From assembly GCF_024539675.1 (NCBI RefSeq), contig NZ_JAHHIT010000047.1, positions 20,856 through 84,855 of the forward strand: a DNA stretch of 64,000 nucleotides, read 5' to 3'. The position numbers were made by a program, and so were the translations under genes. The notes under the pieces are model-generated. The model searched no databases, was not told the origin of the DNA, and saw only the letters and a program-made list of their open reading frames with translations. Of this stretch, positions 48,418-60,653 are shown one piece after another (within the stretch, counting starts at the first letter, position 1; every line of letters starts with the position of its first letter). This DNA comes from Streptomyces hilarionis. Lineage in GTDB: Bacteria > Actinomycetota > Actinomycetes > Streptomycetales > Streptomycetaceae.

Positions 48418-48537
48418 GTGACTGCTGAACTGTGCACGTCGTGTGTCAGAGGTCCGGTAGCGGACGCTGCCATTCCCCCGCTCATCCCCTCGCCCCTCCG
48501 CCCGCTTACTCCCTCCTCCCGCGCCCTGCGGGGCTAG
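48418..48537 (+). CDS. Possible 39-aa small protein (leader of nucleotidyltransferase gene)
   Basis: A GTG at 48418 with GGGAG about 5 nt upstream opens a 39-codon frame, VTAELCTSCVRG followed by a Pro/Leu/Ser-rich tail, ending TAG 4 bp before the next ATG at 48542. The spacing and ribosome site suggest translation, possibly coupled to the next gene, and a CxxC pair is present. There is no known family, so it may be a chance frame. Confidence 0.35.
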   Translation: MTAELCTSCVRGPVADAAIPPLIPSPLRPLTPSSRALRG

Positions 48538-48541
48538 GGGC

Positions 48542-49165
48542 ATGAACAGCACCGGACGCCCGGAACTCGACCACCGCCCGCGTGATCGGCGGAGCGAGGC
48601 GCCACCCGTGTGTCCGGTGATGCGGGACCGGCTGCGGAACGACCACTTCCAGCGCCTGCGGGCGCTCGGGCTGCCACGGGACGATTTCGTCGTGGCGGGC
48701 AGCGCGCCCCTGTTCGTCCGCGGGCTGCGCGACCACGTCTCCGACCTCGACGTCGTCGCACGCGGGGCCGGCTGGCGGCGGGCCCGCACGCTCGCCACCC
48801 CCGTGCCCGCCCCCTACGGGCGGGGCACGGTCCTGTCGGTGGGTCTCGCCGACCAGCGGATCGAGATCCTCAACGCGTGGTTCCCCAAGCTGTTCGGCCC
48901 GGTGGACCGCATCATCGAAAGCGCGGAGGTCATCGAGGGGATCAGGTTCCTCTCGCTGTCCGACACGCTGCGCTGGAAGGACGTGCTGCGGCGTCCCAAG
49001 GACGTCCACGACCTGGCGGTGGCCGACAGCCGGGGGAGGCCGGGCGCCGGGCGTCCGCCCGAGCCCGCCCTCCCCGCCTGGGCGCGGAACACCGCCCTGC
49101 GGGACGCGACCGCGCAGTGGCGCCGGAGGCAGAGCCCCGCGGCCGCCTTCTGGGACGTCTGCTAG
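48542..49165 (+). CDS. Nucleotidyltransferase-like protein
   Basis: A 207-residue protein with a DNA polymerase beta-like nucleotidyltransferase core: FVVAGSAPLFVRG (Gly53-Ser54) followed by DHVSDLDVV (Asp68, Asp70), the GSx10DxD pattern that binds metal and nucleotide. Its remaining parts (IIESAEVIEGIRFLSLSDTLRWKDVL) fit proteins that pair with minimal HEPN partners or act alone. No partner gene is next to it. It converges with glgP. The substrate is unknown. Confidence 0.6.
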   Translation: MNSTGRPELDHRPRDRRSEAPPVCPVMRDRLRNDHFQRLRALGLPRDDFVVAGSAPLFVRGLRDHVSDLDVVARGAGWRRARTLATPVPAPYGRGTVLSVGLADQRIEILNAWFPKLFGPVDRIIESAEVIEGIRFLSLSDTLRWKDVLRRPKDVHDLAVADSRGRPGAGRPPEPALPAWARNTALRDATAQWRRRQSPAAAFWDVC

Positions 49166-49276
49166 GACCCCGCGACGCCGACACGATCCGAACGACAGGC
49201 CTTGGGGGCGTCGACACGGCGAGGGCGCGCGCGGGTCGCCGCGACGCCGCGGGCATGTGTCGGACGCCCCCGGCGG

Positions 49277-51901
49277 TCAGCGCAGCAGCACGCCCGCGCC
49301 CTCGACCGCCTCCTCCGACGGCACCTCCACGAGCCCCAGCTCCGCGCCGGACGCCAGCAGCCGGTGGGCCGGCAGGATGCGGACGGTGTAGCCGAACGGG
49401 CCGGTGCGGTCCAGGGAGAGCGGGCCCTCGTAGACCCAGCGGCCCTCCAGGTCCGGGCCGCCGGTCGGCTTGAGCGGGACCGACGCGGCGTCCGTGATGC
49501 GGTCCTCCTCGTCGACCCGGCCCGAGACGGCCTGCACCTCGACGTCGTCGGGGGTCAGGTCGCCGAGGCCCACGCGCACCCGGAGCGCGAGGGTCGTGCC
49601 GAGTTCGGCGGTGGTCGCGGCCACCGACGTCTCGACGTGGTCCACCCGCACGGCGTGCCAGGAGGAGCGCACCCGCTGCTTCCAGCCGGCGAGTTCGCGC
49701 GAGGTGTCGGGGGTCATCGTCCGGTGCGCGTGGGCGGCCGGCGCGTAGAGCCGTTCGACGTACTCGCGGACCATGCGCCCCGCGAGGACCTTCGGGCCGA
49801 GCAGGCCGAGCGTGCGGCGGACCATCTCGATCCAGCGGTCGGGCAGGCCCTGCCGCCCGCGTTCGTAGAACCGCGGTGCGATCCGCTGCTCGAGGAGGTC
49901 GTACAGGGCCGCCGCCTCGATGTCGTCACGGTGGTCGACGTCCGTGCCGGCGCCGTCCGCGGTGGGGATCGCCCAGCCGAAGTCGGGCTGGAACCACTCG
50001 TCCCACCAGCCGTCCAGGACGGAGAGGTTGAGACAGCCGTTCAGGGCCGCCTTCATTCCGGACGTGCCGCAGGCCTCCAGCGGGCGCAGCGGGTTGTTCA
50101 GCCAGATGTCGCAGCCGGGGTACAGCTTCTGCGCCATCGCCATGCCGTAGTCGGGCAGGAAGACGATGCGGTGCCGCACGCGCGGGTCGTCGGTGAACCG
50201 GACCAGTTCCTGGACCAGGCGCTTCCCGCCGTCGTCCGCCGGGTGCGCCTTGCCCGCGACGACGATCTGGATCGGCCGCTCCGCGTGCAGCAGCAGATCC
50301 CTGAGCCGGTCGCGGTCCCGCAGCATCAGCGTCAGCCGCTTGTACGAGGGGACCCGGCGGGCGAAGCCGATGGTGAGGACGTCCGGGTCGAGGACGCCGT
50401 CGATCCAGCCCAGCTCGGCCGTGCCCGCGCCGCGTTGCCGCCAGGAGGCGCGCAGGCGCTCGCGCACCTCCACCACCAACTGTTCGCGCAGATCGCGGCG
50501 CAGCTCCCAGATGTCCTGGTCGGGGATGTCGGCGACCGAGTCCCAGCGCTCCGAGCCGCCGACGCTGAGGGCGTCCTCGGCGCGCTGGGCGCCGATCTGG
50601 CGGGCCCCGAGGCGCAGCACCTCGGGCGCCACCCAGGTGGGGGCGTGCACACCGTTGGTGACGGACGTGATCGGCACCTCGTCGGGGTCGAACCCGGGCC
50701 ACAGGCCGGAGAACATCTCGCGGCTGACGCGCCCGTGCAGCAGCGACACCCCGTTCGCGCGCTGGGCCAGCCGCAGGCCCATCACGGCCATGTTGAAGAG
50801 GTTCGGCTCACCGCCGGGGTAGGTCTCCCTGCCCAGCCGCAGGATGCGGTCGACGTCCATGCGGGGCAGTTCGGCGTCGGGCCCGAAGTGGCGGGCGACG
50901 AGCTCGCGGTCGAAGCGGTCGATGCCGGCGGGGACGGGGGTGTGGGTGGTGAAGACCGTCCCGGCGCGGACCGCTTCCAGCGCGGAGTCGAAGTCGAGGC
51001 CCTCGTCGGCGAGCTCGGCGATCCGCTCCAGGCCGAGGAAGCCGGCGTGGCCCTCGTTGGTGTGGAACACCTCCGGGCGCGGGTGCCCGGTGAGCCGGCA
51101 GTACGCGCGTACCGCGCGGACACCTCCTATGCCGAGCAGCATCTCCTGCAACAGGCGGTGCTCGCTGCCGCCGCCGTAGAGCCGGTCGGTCACCCCGCGC
51201 TCGCCGAAGTCGTTCTCCTCGACGTCGGAGTCGAGCATGAGGAGCGGGACCCGGCCGACCTGGGCCAGCCAGACACGGGCGTGGAGGCGTTTGCCGCCCG
51301 GCAGGGCGAGGGAGACGCGCGCGGGCGAGCCGTCGTCCTCCCGCAGCAGGGTCACCGGCAGCTCGTTGGGGTCGAGGACGGGGTAGTGCTCCTGCTGCCA
51401 GCCGTCCCGGGACAGCGACTGGCGGAAGTAGCCGTGCCGGTAGAGCAGCCCCACGCCGATCAGCGGGACGCCCAGGTCGCTGGCCGCCTTGAGATGGTCG
51501 CCCGCGAGGATGCCGAGGCCGCCGGAGTACTGGGGCAGCGCGGCGGTGACGCCGAACTCGGGCGAGAAGTAGGCGATGGCGGCGGGCAGTCCGGCGGAGG
51601 CGGGCTGCTCCTGGTACCAGCGGTCGCCGGTCCGGTAGTCGTGCAGGTCGTCGGCTGCGGCGGCGAGCCGGCGCAGGAAGCGGCGGTCCTCGGCGAGCTC
51701 GGCCAGACGTGCCGGGCGCACGCTGCCGAGGAGTCTCACGGGGTCGCCCTCCGTGAGCGCCCAGCGCTCGGGGTCGACGGACTGGAAGAGGTCACGGGTC
51801 TCCGCGTGCCACGACCAGCGCAGGTTGCGGGACAGGTCGCTGAGCGGTCGGAGAGGTTCGGGGAGGAGGGGTCGGACGGTGAATCGACGGATCGCCTTCA
51901 C
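49277..51901 (-). CDS. glgP: Alpha-glucan (glycogen) phosphorylase GlgP
   Basis: An 874-residue GT35 phosphorylase of the actinobacterial/archaeal type with an N-terminal DUF3417 segment (FTVRPLLPEPLRPLSDLSRNLRWSW). PLP is bound by Lys in EACGTSGMKAALNG. GlgP removes glucose as glucose-1-phosphate from the ends of glycogen made by GlgE and GlgB. The GTG at 51901 is preceded by GAGGTG; an upstream ATG in frame lies before a poorly conserved stretch. It diverges from glgE over a long intergenic region, so synthesis and breakdown can be regulated together. Confidence 0.92.
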   Translation of the reverse strand: MKAIRRFTVRPLLPEPLRPLSDLSRNLRWSWHAETRDLFQSVDPERWALTEGDPVRLLGSVRPARLAELAEDRRFLRRLAAAADDLHDYRTGDRWYQEQPASAGLPAAIAYFSPEFGVTAALPQYSGGLGILAGDHLKAASDLGVPLIGVGLLYRHGYFRQSLSRDGWQQEHYPVLDPNELPVTLLREDDGSPARVSLALPGGKRLHARVWLAQVGRVPLLMLDSDVEENDFGERGVTDRLYGGGSEHRLLQEMLLGIGGVRAVRAYCRLTGHPRPEVFHTNEGHAGFLGLERIAELADEGLDFDSALEAVRAGTVFTTHTPVPAGIDRFDRELVARHFGPDAELPRMDVDRILRLGRETYPGGEPNLFNMAVMGLRLAQRANGVSLLHGRVSREMFSGLWPGFDPDEVPITSVTNGVHAPTWVAPEVLRLGARQIGAQRAEDALSVGGSERWDSVADIPDQDIWELRRDLREQLVVEVRERLRASWRQRGAGTAELGWIDGVLDPDVLTIGFARRVPSYKRLTLMLRDRDRLRDLLLHAERPIQIVVAGKAHPADDGGKRLVQELVRFTDDPRVRHRIVFLPDYGMAMAQKLYPGCDIWLNNPLRPLEACGTSGMKAALNGCLNLSVLDGWWDEWFQPDFGWAIPTADGAGTDVDHRDDIEAAALYDLLEQRIAPRFYERGRQGLPDRWIEMVRRTLGLLGPKVLAGRMVREYVERLYAPAAHAHRTMTPDTSRELAGWKQRVRSSWHAVRVDHVETSVAATTAELGTTLALRVRVGLGDLTPDDVEVQAVSGRVDEEDRITDAASVPLKPTGGPDLEGRWVYEGPLSLDRTGPFGYTVRILPAHRLLASGAELGLVEVPSEEAVEGAGVLLR

Positions 51902-52757
51902 ATTCCACCTCGGCGTTGCGCGTTCGCTGGATGGACACACGGCGCTGTGCGTCCACGTCTACGGAAACGGTACCGGCGCGGGTGTCGACCTCGCTGAGGG
52001 CTGGCCGCCCGCGGGCCGCCGCTTTTCCGTGGAGGCCGGTGTTTTTCGGCCCGGTCGGGCGCGCATCGCGGACGCCGCAAGGGGCGGGGCGCCCCCGGGC
52101 CCACCGTCGCCGGGGCGGGCCGCAACGGGCCGAAAACCCTGTTTCTCCCCGAAGGCCGCCTTGTGGCGCTTCGCGCACCGCGAGAGGCTGCCCCCGGCGG
52201 GTCCGGGCCGGGCCGGGGCGCGCCGAGCCGAGAAGGGGAACGCGGATCATGGCACGGACGCGCAGGCGGCGTCCGCTCCGGGCGGGGAGCCCGACGGCGG
52301 TCGTGACGACCGGGGCGCCGTGGGCCGCCACCCCGCCCGCGCGTGCCGCACCGGCGGGCACCGGCGGCCCGACGGCGTCCCGGCGACGCCCGCGGGGCGA
52401 GAACCGGCCGTCTGCCCGGGGGGCGCCGGCGCCACCGGCCGCCCGCCCCTGTCACCCCCCGCGCCGGTGGCGCGAGCGCTGGTCGCGGGGGCAGTGCACG
52501 GCAGGATGTCCGGCCGGGGGCCCGGTTCGCCGGACACCCTCCGGCACATGCCACCGTTCATGTGACAGGCGTCCGAAAGCGGCTCTGCGTTCGTCTCGTA
52601 CGTGGCATGTCTTGTGTAAAGACATAGGCGGAAGCAGTTAACAAAGCGCCGGATTGCGCACCCGAATAGGGTGGAAGGCTCCCCCGGTACTCCCCCAGCA
52701 GGACCCACCTCCCCACATCCATCCGCCTACCCCCCGTTGATGCGGACAGGAGCGGTC
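51902..52757. promoter_or_regulatory. Long divergent region between glgP and glgE, with inverted repeat
   Basis: 856 bp hold no supported gene. Most of it is very GC-rich, and frames that stay open on both strands have no family features. The last 160 bp are AT-richer and hold ATGTCTT (52607-52613) with AAGACAT (52619-52625) around 5 nt, a likely operator before glgE. AGGAG at 52747-52751 is the glgE ribosome site. Confidence 0.45.
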
Positions 52758-55030
52758 ATGCCAGCCAGGCACCACCCGTCATCACCCCCGACGCCCCGTA
52801 CCGAGAACGGCGAGAACGCCGGGAACGGACCTCAGGACAAGGACGGCGAGAACAGCAAGGCCGCCAGGAGCGCCAAGGCCGCCAAAAGCGGCAAGAGCTC
52901 GAAGAGCGGCAAGGACAGCAAGCGCGCCAAGGGCGGCCAGGACGGCAAGCGCGCGAAGAGCGTGGCCGCGGGCGAACCCGTCGAGCGGGCCGCGACGGCG
53001 CCCGCCACGAGCACCGAGAGCGCCGGCAGCGCGACGGACGGTCACGTCACCACCGCCGTCGGGCGCATACCCGTCCTGGACGTCCGCCCCCTGGTCCAGC
53101 AGGGGCGGCGGCCCGCCAAGGCGGTCGTCGGCGAGACGTTCGAGATCTCGGCCACCGTGTTCCGCGAGGGCCACGACGCGGTCGCGGCCAACGTCGTCCT
53201 GCGGGATCCGGACGGCGCGAGCGGACCGTGGACCCCGATGCGCGAGCTCGCCCCCGGCACGGACCGGTGGGGCGCGGACGTCACCCCGCACGCGCCGGGC
53301 CGTTGGACCTACACCGTGGAGGCCTGGGGCGATCCGGTCGCCACGTGGCGGCACCACGCCCGCATCAAGATCCCCGCCGGGATGGACACGGAAGCGGTGC
53401 TGGAGGAGGGCGCGCGCCTGTACGAGCGGGCGGCCGCCGGAGCGCCCGAGGGGCCGGACCGCACCGCTGTGCTGACGGCCGCCGAGGCCCTGCGCGACGA
53501 GGGCCGCCCGGCCGTCTCCCGGCTGGCGGCGGCGCTGACGCCCGAGGTGGACGCCGTCCTGGAGCGGCATCCGCTGCGTGAGCTGGTGACGGCCTGCGAG
53601 CCGCTGCCGCTGCTGGTGGAGCGGGAGCGGGCCCTGTACGGGTCCTGGTACGAGTTCTTCCCGCGCTCGGAGGGGACCCCCGAGCGTCCGCACGGCACGT
53701 TCCGCACCGCCGCGCGCCGTCTGCCGGCCATCGCGAAGATGGGCTTCGACGTCGTCTACCTCCCGCCGATCCATCCCATCGGCACGACGTTCCGCAAGGG
53801 CCGCAACAACACGCTCGATCCCGGACCGGACGACGTGGGCGTGCCGTGGGCGATCGGCTCGCCGGAGGGCGGTCACGACGCCGTCCACCCGGATCTCGGC
53901 ACGCCGGAGGACTTCGCGTGGTTCGTGGAGCGGGCGCGGGAGCTGGGGCTGGAGATCGCCCTCGACTTCGCCCTCCAGTGCTCCCCCGACCACCCCTGGG
54001 TGCAGAAACACCCGGAGTGGTTCCACCACCGCCCGGACGGGACGATCGCCTACGCGGAGAACCCGCCGAAGAAGTACCAGGACATCTACCCGATCGCGTT
54101 CGACGCGGACATGGACGGCCTGGTCGCCGAGACCGTCCGGGTGCTGCGGCACTGGATGTCGTACGGGGTGCGGATCTTCCGGGTGGACAACCCGCACACC
54201 AAGCCGGTCGTGTTCTGGGAGCGGGTCATCGGCGAGGTGAACGGGGCCGACCCGGACGTGATCTTCCTCGCCGAGGCCTTCACCCGCCCGGCGATGATGC
54301 ACACGCTCGGCCAGATCGGCTTCCAGCAGTCCTACACCTACTTCACCTGGCGCAACACCAAGCAGGAACTGACGGAGTACCTCACCGAACTCTCGGGGGA
54401 GGCCGCCTCCTACATGCGGCCCAACTTCTTCCCCAACACACCGGACATCCTGCACGCCTATCTGCAGCACGGCGGCCGGCCCGCCTTCGAGATCCGGGCC
54501 GTGCTGGCCGCGACCCTCTCCCCCACCTGGGGTCTCTACAGCGGTTACGAGCTGTGCGAGAACGCGCCGCTGCGGGAGGGCGGCGAGGAGTACCTGGACT
54601 CGGAGAAGTACCAGCTCAAGCCGCGTGACTGGGAGGCGGCCGAGCGCGAGGGCCGCAGCCTGGCCCCGCTGATCACGAGGCTCAACGAGATCCGGCGGGC
54701 CCACCCGGCCCTGCACCGGCTGCGCAATCTGCGCTTCCACCACACCGACCAGGAAGCGGTGATCGCCTACTCGAAGAGGAGCGGCTCGAACACGGTTCTG
54801 GTGGTCGTCAACCTCGACCCCCACCACACCCAGGAGGCGACGGTGTCGTTGGACATGCCGCAACTCGGCCTGGACTGGCACGAGTCCGCGCCGGTGCGCG
54901 ACGAGCTGACCGGCGAGACCTATCACTGGGGCAGGGCCAACTACGTGCGCCTCGAACCGGGCACCCGGCCCGCGCACGTGTTCACCGTCCTGCGACCGTC
55001 CAACCCGCAGATCGGAGGGTCACCCACATC

Positions 55031-55034
<4 letters not shown>
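52758..55034 (+). CDS. glgE: Maltosyltransferase GlgE (alpha-1,4-glucan:maltose-1-phosphate maltosyltransferase)
   Basis: A 758-residue GH13_3 enzyme that extends alpha-1,4-glucan with maltose units from maltose-1-phosphate. It shows [21 protein letters not shown], the nucleophile Asp in [17 protein letters not shown], the acid/base Glu in [12 protein letters not shown] and [15 protein letters not shown]. The N-terminus has about 90 extra residues rich in Lys, Ser, Gly and Ala with SGK/SKAA repeats, unlike the usual start of the family, probably a disordered tail. The ATG at 52758 follows AGGAG. It overlaps treS by 4 bp and leads the glgE-treS-pep2-glgB operon. Confidence 0.95.
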
Positions 55035-56731
<1,697 letters not shown>

Positions 56732-56818
56732 TACCCCGGGGCGGGGCGGTTTCCCCTGCTCCGCCCGGGGCACGCATGAGTAACACCCCGACCCCCGCGG
56801 GGAAAGGAATGCGACGCC

Positions 56819-58213
56819 ATGGCGGAAACGGTCACGCTCTCCGGCAAGACAGTCCCCGGCCTCCTGGGGTCGCTGGATCCCCTGTTGCGCGAGTGGCTGC
56901 CACGGCAGCGCTGGTTCGCCGGCAAGGGGCGTCCGATCACCGGGTTCTCGCTGGTGGCGGCCACCGAGCTGCTGCCGGCCGACTCCCGGCTCGGGCTCTA
57001 CCACCTGCTGGTGCGCGCCCGTCAGGGCCCGGGCCCGGGCGACTGCTACCAGCTGCTCCTCGGCGTCCGCGAGGCGCTGCCGCCCCGGCTGGCCCCCGCG
57101 CTGATCGGGCACGTGACCGGGGGGCCGCTGGCCGGGCGGACCGTCTTCGACGCGCTGTACGACGCCCGGCCCGCCGAGGTGCTGCTGGAGGCGATGCGCA
57201 CCCGGGCCCGGATCGGGGCGCTGCGCTTCGACCGGGACCCGGGGCAGGAGATCCGGTCGGGACTGGTCCCGCGCCGGCTCACGGGCGAGCAGTCGAATTC
57301 GTCCGTCGTCTTTGGAGATACGTTCATTCTCAAGCTCCTGCGCCGGGTCGTGCCCGGCGTCAACCCCGACCTGGAGCTGCCGCTGGCGCTGGCCCGCGAG
57401 GGCTGCGCCCGGGTGCCCGCGCCGACGGCCTGGCTCCAGGCCGACCTGGGCGAGAGCGGTGACGGCCGGGGCGAGGACGGGACCTACGTCCTGGGCGTGC
57501 TCCAGCCGTATCTACAGGGCGCGGCGGACGGGTGGGAGCTGGCACTGCGGGAGCTGGAAAAGGGCGAGGACTTCGTCGCCGAGGCCCGGGCGCTGGGCCG
57601 CGCCACGGCCGAGGTGCACGGGGCCCTGGCGCGGGCGCTGCCCACCGCGACGCTGGGGCCGGCCCAGGCGGCGCCGATGGTGGACGGCATGACCGAGCGG
57701 CTCGACGCGGCCGCACAGGCGGTGCCGGCCCTGCGCCCCTACGCGCCGGCGCTGCGCACCGCCTTCACCGCCCTGGCGGACCTCGCGGCCGAGGGCCGCA
57801 CCTGGACCGCTCAGCGCGTCCACGGGGACCTGCACCTCGGGCAGTGCCTGCGCACCTCCGCCGGCGAGTGGACGCTGATCGACTTCGAGGGGGAGCCGGC
57901 CCGCCCGCTGGCCGAGCGGCGGATGCCGCAGCCGACCGTGCGGGACGTGGCCGGCATGCTGCGCTCCTTCGACTACGCGGCCCACTCGGCGAGCCCGCCG
58001 GACCCCGGCTGGGCGCAGGCCTGCCGGGCCGCCTACTGCTCCGGGTACGCCGACGCGGCGGGCGCGGACCCGCGCACCGACCCCGTGCTGCTGCGGGCCT
58101 ACGAGACGGACAAGGCGGTCTACGAGGTCGTCTACGAGGCCCGGCACCGTCCCGAGTGGCTGCCCGTCCCCCTGTCCGCGATACACCGCCTCGCCGCCCC
58201 CGACCTGCCTTGA
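56819..58213 (+). CDS. pep2: Maltokinase Pep2 (Mak)
   Basis: A 464-residue maltokinase that uses ATP to make maltose-1-phosphate for GlgE. It has [21 protein letters not shown] near the N-terminus, a kinase N-lobe with [21 protein letters not shown], and the catalytic segments [11 protein letters not shown] and [19 protein letters not shown] (Asp in HGDLH and DFEGEP). This is an aminoglycoside-phosphotransferase-like fold with a cap domain. It follows treS after 87 bp that include a small GC-rich hairpin. The ATG at 56819 has GGAAAGGA-type bases about 9-11 nt upstream. Confidence 0.93.
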   Translation: MAETVTLSGKTVPGLLGSLDPLLREWLPRQRWFAGKGRPITGFSLVAATELLPADSRLGLYHLLVRARQGPGPGDCYQLLLGVREALPPRLAPALIGHVTGGPLAGRTVFDALYDARPAEVLLEAMRTRARIGALRFDRDPGQEIRSGLVPRRLTGEQSNSSVVFGDTFILKLLRRVVPGVNPDLELPLALAREGCARVPAPTAWLQADLGESGDGRGEDGTYVLGVLQPYLQGAADGWELALRELEKGEDFVAEARALGRATAEVHGALARALPTATLGPAQAAPMVDGMTERLDAAAQAVPALRPYAPALRTAFTALADLAAEGRTWTAQRVHGDLHLGQCLRTSAGEWTLIDFEGEPARPLAERRMPQPTVRDVAGMLRSFDYAAHSASPPDPGWAQACRAAYCSGYADAAGADPRTDPVLLRAYETDKAVYEVVYEARHRPEWLPVPLSAIHRLAAPDLP

Positions 58214-58226
58214 GGAGGCTCCGCAC

Positions 58227-60557
58227 GTGACTCCCCCGAAGAAGGTCAAGAAGGCCGACGGGAAGAACGACAAGCCCGCCGCCGGCCCCGCGCCGGCCAC
58301 GTCCGACGGTCCGGCCACGTCCGACGGTCCGGTCCCGTCCGGCGGCCCGGACCCGTCCCCCGCTCCGGCGGTGTCGCCCGTGCCGGACGCCGTCGACCGC
58401 GAGCGCCTGCTGCACGGGTCCCATCACGCCCCGCACGCGGTGCTCGGCGCGCATCCGGTCCCCGGCGGGGTCGTCTTCCGGGCGCTGCGCCCGTACGCGC
58501 GCTCCGTCACGGTGCTGGCGGGCGAACTGCGCGCCGAGCTCCGGGACGACGGCGACGGCTTCTTCTCCGGCCTGCTGCCCCTGACCGAGGTCCCGGACTA
58601 CCGGCTGCTCGTGGCCTACGACGACGCGACCGTGGAGACCGAGGACGCCTACCGATTCCTGCCCACGCTGGGCGAGCTGGACCTGCACCTGATCGGCGAG
58701 GGCCGGCACGAGGAACTGTGGACGGTGCTCGGCGCGCATCCGCGGGTCCACCAGGGGGTGAGCGGCACCAGCTTCTCGGTGTGGGCCCCGAACGCGCGCG
58801 GTGTGCGGGTGGCCGGCTCCTTCAACTTCTGGGACCCGACGGGGTTCCCCATGCGTTCGCTCGGCGCGACCGGCGTGTGGGAGCTGTTCGTGCCCGGGAT
58901 CGGCGAGGGCGAGCTGTACAAGTTCGACATCACCCGGCCCGACGGCTCGCACACGCTGCGCGCCGACCCGATGGCCCGGCGCACCGAGGTGCCGCCGGCG
59001 ACGTCGTCGATCGTGACCGCCTCGCACCACGAGTGGGGCGACGAGGAGTGGCTGGCGCGGCGGGCCGCGATACCCGTGCACCAGGCCCCGTTCTCCGTGT
59101 ACGAGGTCCACCTGCCGTCCTGGCGGCCCGGCCTCACCTATCGCCAGCTCGCCGACCAGCTGCCCGCCTACGTCAAGGACCTGGGCTTCACGCACGTCGA
59201 GCTGATGCCGGTCGCCGAGCATCCGTTCGGCGGCTCCTGGGGCTACCAGGTCACCGGCTTCTACGCGCCGACGGCCCGGCTGGGCACACCGGACGACTTC
59301 AAGTACCTGGTGGACGCCCTGCACCGGGCCGGCATCGGCGTCCTGATGGACTGGGTGCCGGCGCACTTCCCGCGCGACGAGTGGGCCCTCGCCGAGTTCG
59401 ACGGGCGTCCGCTGTACGAGCACGAGGACCCGCTGCGGGCCGCGCACCCCGACTGGGGAACGCTGGAGTTCGACTTCGGCCGGCGCGAGGTGCGCAACTT
59501 CCTGGTGGCCAACGCGGTGTACTGGTGCGAGGAGTTCCACATCGACGGGCTGCGGGTGGACGCCGTCGCCTCGATGCTCTACCTCGACTATTCGCGCGAG
59601 CCCGGCCAGTGGACCCCGAACGAGCACGGCGGACGGGAGAACCTGGACGCGGTGGCCTTCCTCCAGGAGATGAACGCGACCGTGTACCGCCGCAGTCCCG
59701 GCGTCGTCACCGTCGCGGAGGAGTCCACCGCCTGGGACGGCGTCACGCGGGCCACCGACCAGCCGGGGCCGAGCGGGTTCGGCGGGCTCGGCTTCGGGCT
59801 GAAGTGGAACATGGGCTGGATGCACGACTCGCTGGACTACATGAGCCACGAGCCGGTGCACCGCAGGTACCACCACCACGAGATGACGTTCTCGATGGTG
59901 TACGCGTACAGCGAGAACTACGTGCTGCCCATCTCGCACGACGAGGTGGTGCACGGCAAGCGTTCGCTGGTGTCGAAGATGCCCGGCGACTGGTGGCAGC
60001 AGCGGGCCGGTCTGCGGGCCTACCTGGCCTTCATGTGGGCCCACCCGGGCAAGCAACTGCTGTTCATGGGCCAGGAGTTCGCGCAGGGCGCGGAGTGGTC
60101 GGAGACGCACGGCCCCGACTGGTGGCTGCTGGACCCGGCCTACGGGGCCGAGGCGGACCACCGGGGCGTGCGGGACCTCGTGCGCGACCTCAACGCCGTC
60201 TACCGGGCGACGCCCGCGCTCTGGCAGCTGGACACCGACCCGGCCGGCTTCGCGTGGGTGGTCGGCGACGCGGCCGAGGACAACGTCTTCGCGTTCCTGC
60301 GCCACGACGGCGAGGGCTCCCCGCTGCTGTGCGTCAGCAATCTGTCGCCCGTCGTGCGCCACGACTACCTCCTGGGCGTCCCCGACGACGTGCCGGCCTG
60401 GCACGAGGCGCTGAACACCGACGCGTCCGGGTACGGGGGCAGCGGTGTCACCGGTCCCGACCCGGTCAAGCCGGAGCCGCAGGGCCGCCACGGCCACCCG
60501 GCGACCGTCCGCCTGACCCTGCCCCCGCTGGCGACGATCTGGCTCCGCCCGGCCTGA
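58227..60557 (+). CDS. glgB: 1,4-alpha-glucan branching enzyme GlgB
   Basis: A 776-residue GH13_9 enzyme that cuts alpha-1,4 chains and rejoins them as alpha-1,6 branches. It has two N-terminal CBM48-type regions, then the catalytic Asp in [15 protein letters not shown], Glu in [13 protein letters not shown] and Asp in [16 protein letters not shown] 45-residue unstructured Lys/Pro/Ser/Gly-rich start carries short repeats (listed separately). GTG start 13 bp after pep2. It completes the GlgE-pathway operon, making branched glycogen-like glucan. Confidence 0.95.
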   Translation: MTPPKKVKKADGKNDKPAAGPAPATSDGPATSDGPVPSGGPDPSPAPAVSPVPDAVDRERLLHGSHHAPHAVLGAHPVPGGVVFRALRPYARSVTVLAGELRAELRDDGDGFFSGLLPLTEVPDYRLLVAYDDATVETEDAYRFLPTLGELDLHLIGEGRHEELWTVLGAHPRVHQGVSGTSFSVWAPNARGVRVAGSFNFWDPTGFPMRSLGATGVWELFVPGIGEGELYKFDITRPDGSHTLRADPMARRTEVPPATSSIVTASHHEWGDEEWLARRAAIPVHQAPFSVYEVHLPSWRPGLTYRQLADQLPAYVKDLGFTHVELMPVAEHPFGGSWGYQVTGFYAPTARLGTPDDFKYLVDALHRAGIGVLMDWVPAHFPRDEWALAEFDGRPLYEHEDPLRAAHPDWGTLEFDFGRREVRNFLVANAVYWCEEFHIDGLRVDAVASMLYLDYSREPGQWTPNEHGGRENLDAVAFLQEMNATVYRRSPGVVTVAEESTAWDGVTRATDQPGPSGFGGLGFGLKWNMGWMHDSLDYMSHEPVHRRYHHHEMTFSMVYAYSENYVLPISHDEVVHGKRSLVSKMPGDWWQQRAGLRAYLAFMWAHPGKQLLFMGQEFAQGAEWSETHGPDWWLLDPAYGAEADHRGVRDLVRDLNAVYRATPALWQLDTDPAGFAWVVGDAAEDNVFAFLRHDGEGSPLLCVSNLSPVVRHDYLLGVPDDVPAWHEALNTDASGYGGSGVTGPDPVKPEPQGRHGHPATVRLTLPPLATIWLRPA
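58293..58346 (+). repeat. 18-bp tandem repeat coding for ATSDGP-type units in GlgB
   Basis: CCGGCCACGTCCGACGGT occurs at 58293-58310 and again at 58311-58328, followed by a diverged copy to 58346. It adds two ATSDGP units and a related one to the disordered N-terminus of GlgB. The number of units is likely to vary between strains. Confidence 0.8.
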
Positions 60558-60574
60558 GCCCCGCCCGCCGACGC

Positions 60575-60609
60575 CCGGGAGCGGGACGCCGGGCGCGACC
60601 CGCTCCCGG
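60575..60609. terminator. Bidirectional terminator between glgB and helD-type gene
   Basis: CCGGGAGCGGG (60575-60585) pairs with CCCGCTCCCGG (60599-60609) in a perfect 11-bp stem. The right arm is repeated at 60627-60637, so two alternative stems are possible. It lies between the convergent glgB and helicase genes. Confidence 0.7.
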
Positions 60610-60653
60610 CGGACCGCACCCGGCGACCCGCTCCCGGCGCGCGGAGACGGGCG

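Noticed and set aside
49202..51997. A 931-residue open frame on the plus strand
   Set aside because: It is antisense to glgP, which has complete phosphorylase motifs.
51902..52757. Overlapping frames on both strands in the glgP-glgE gap
   Set aside because: All are Arg/Pro/Ala-rich shadows without ribosome sites or domains.
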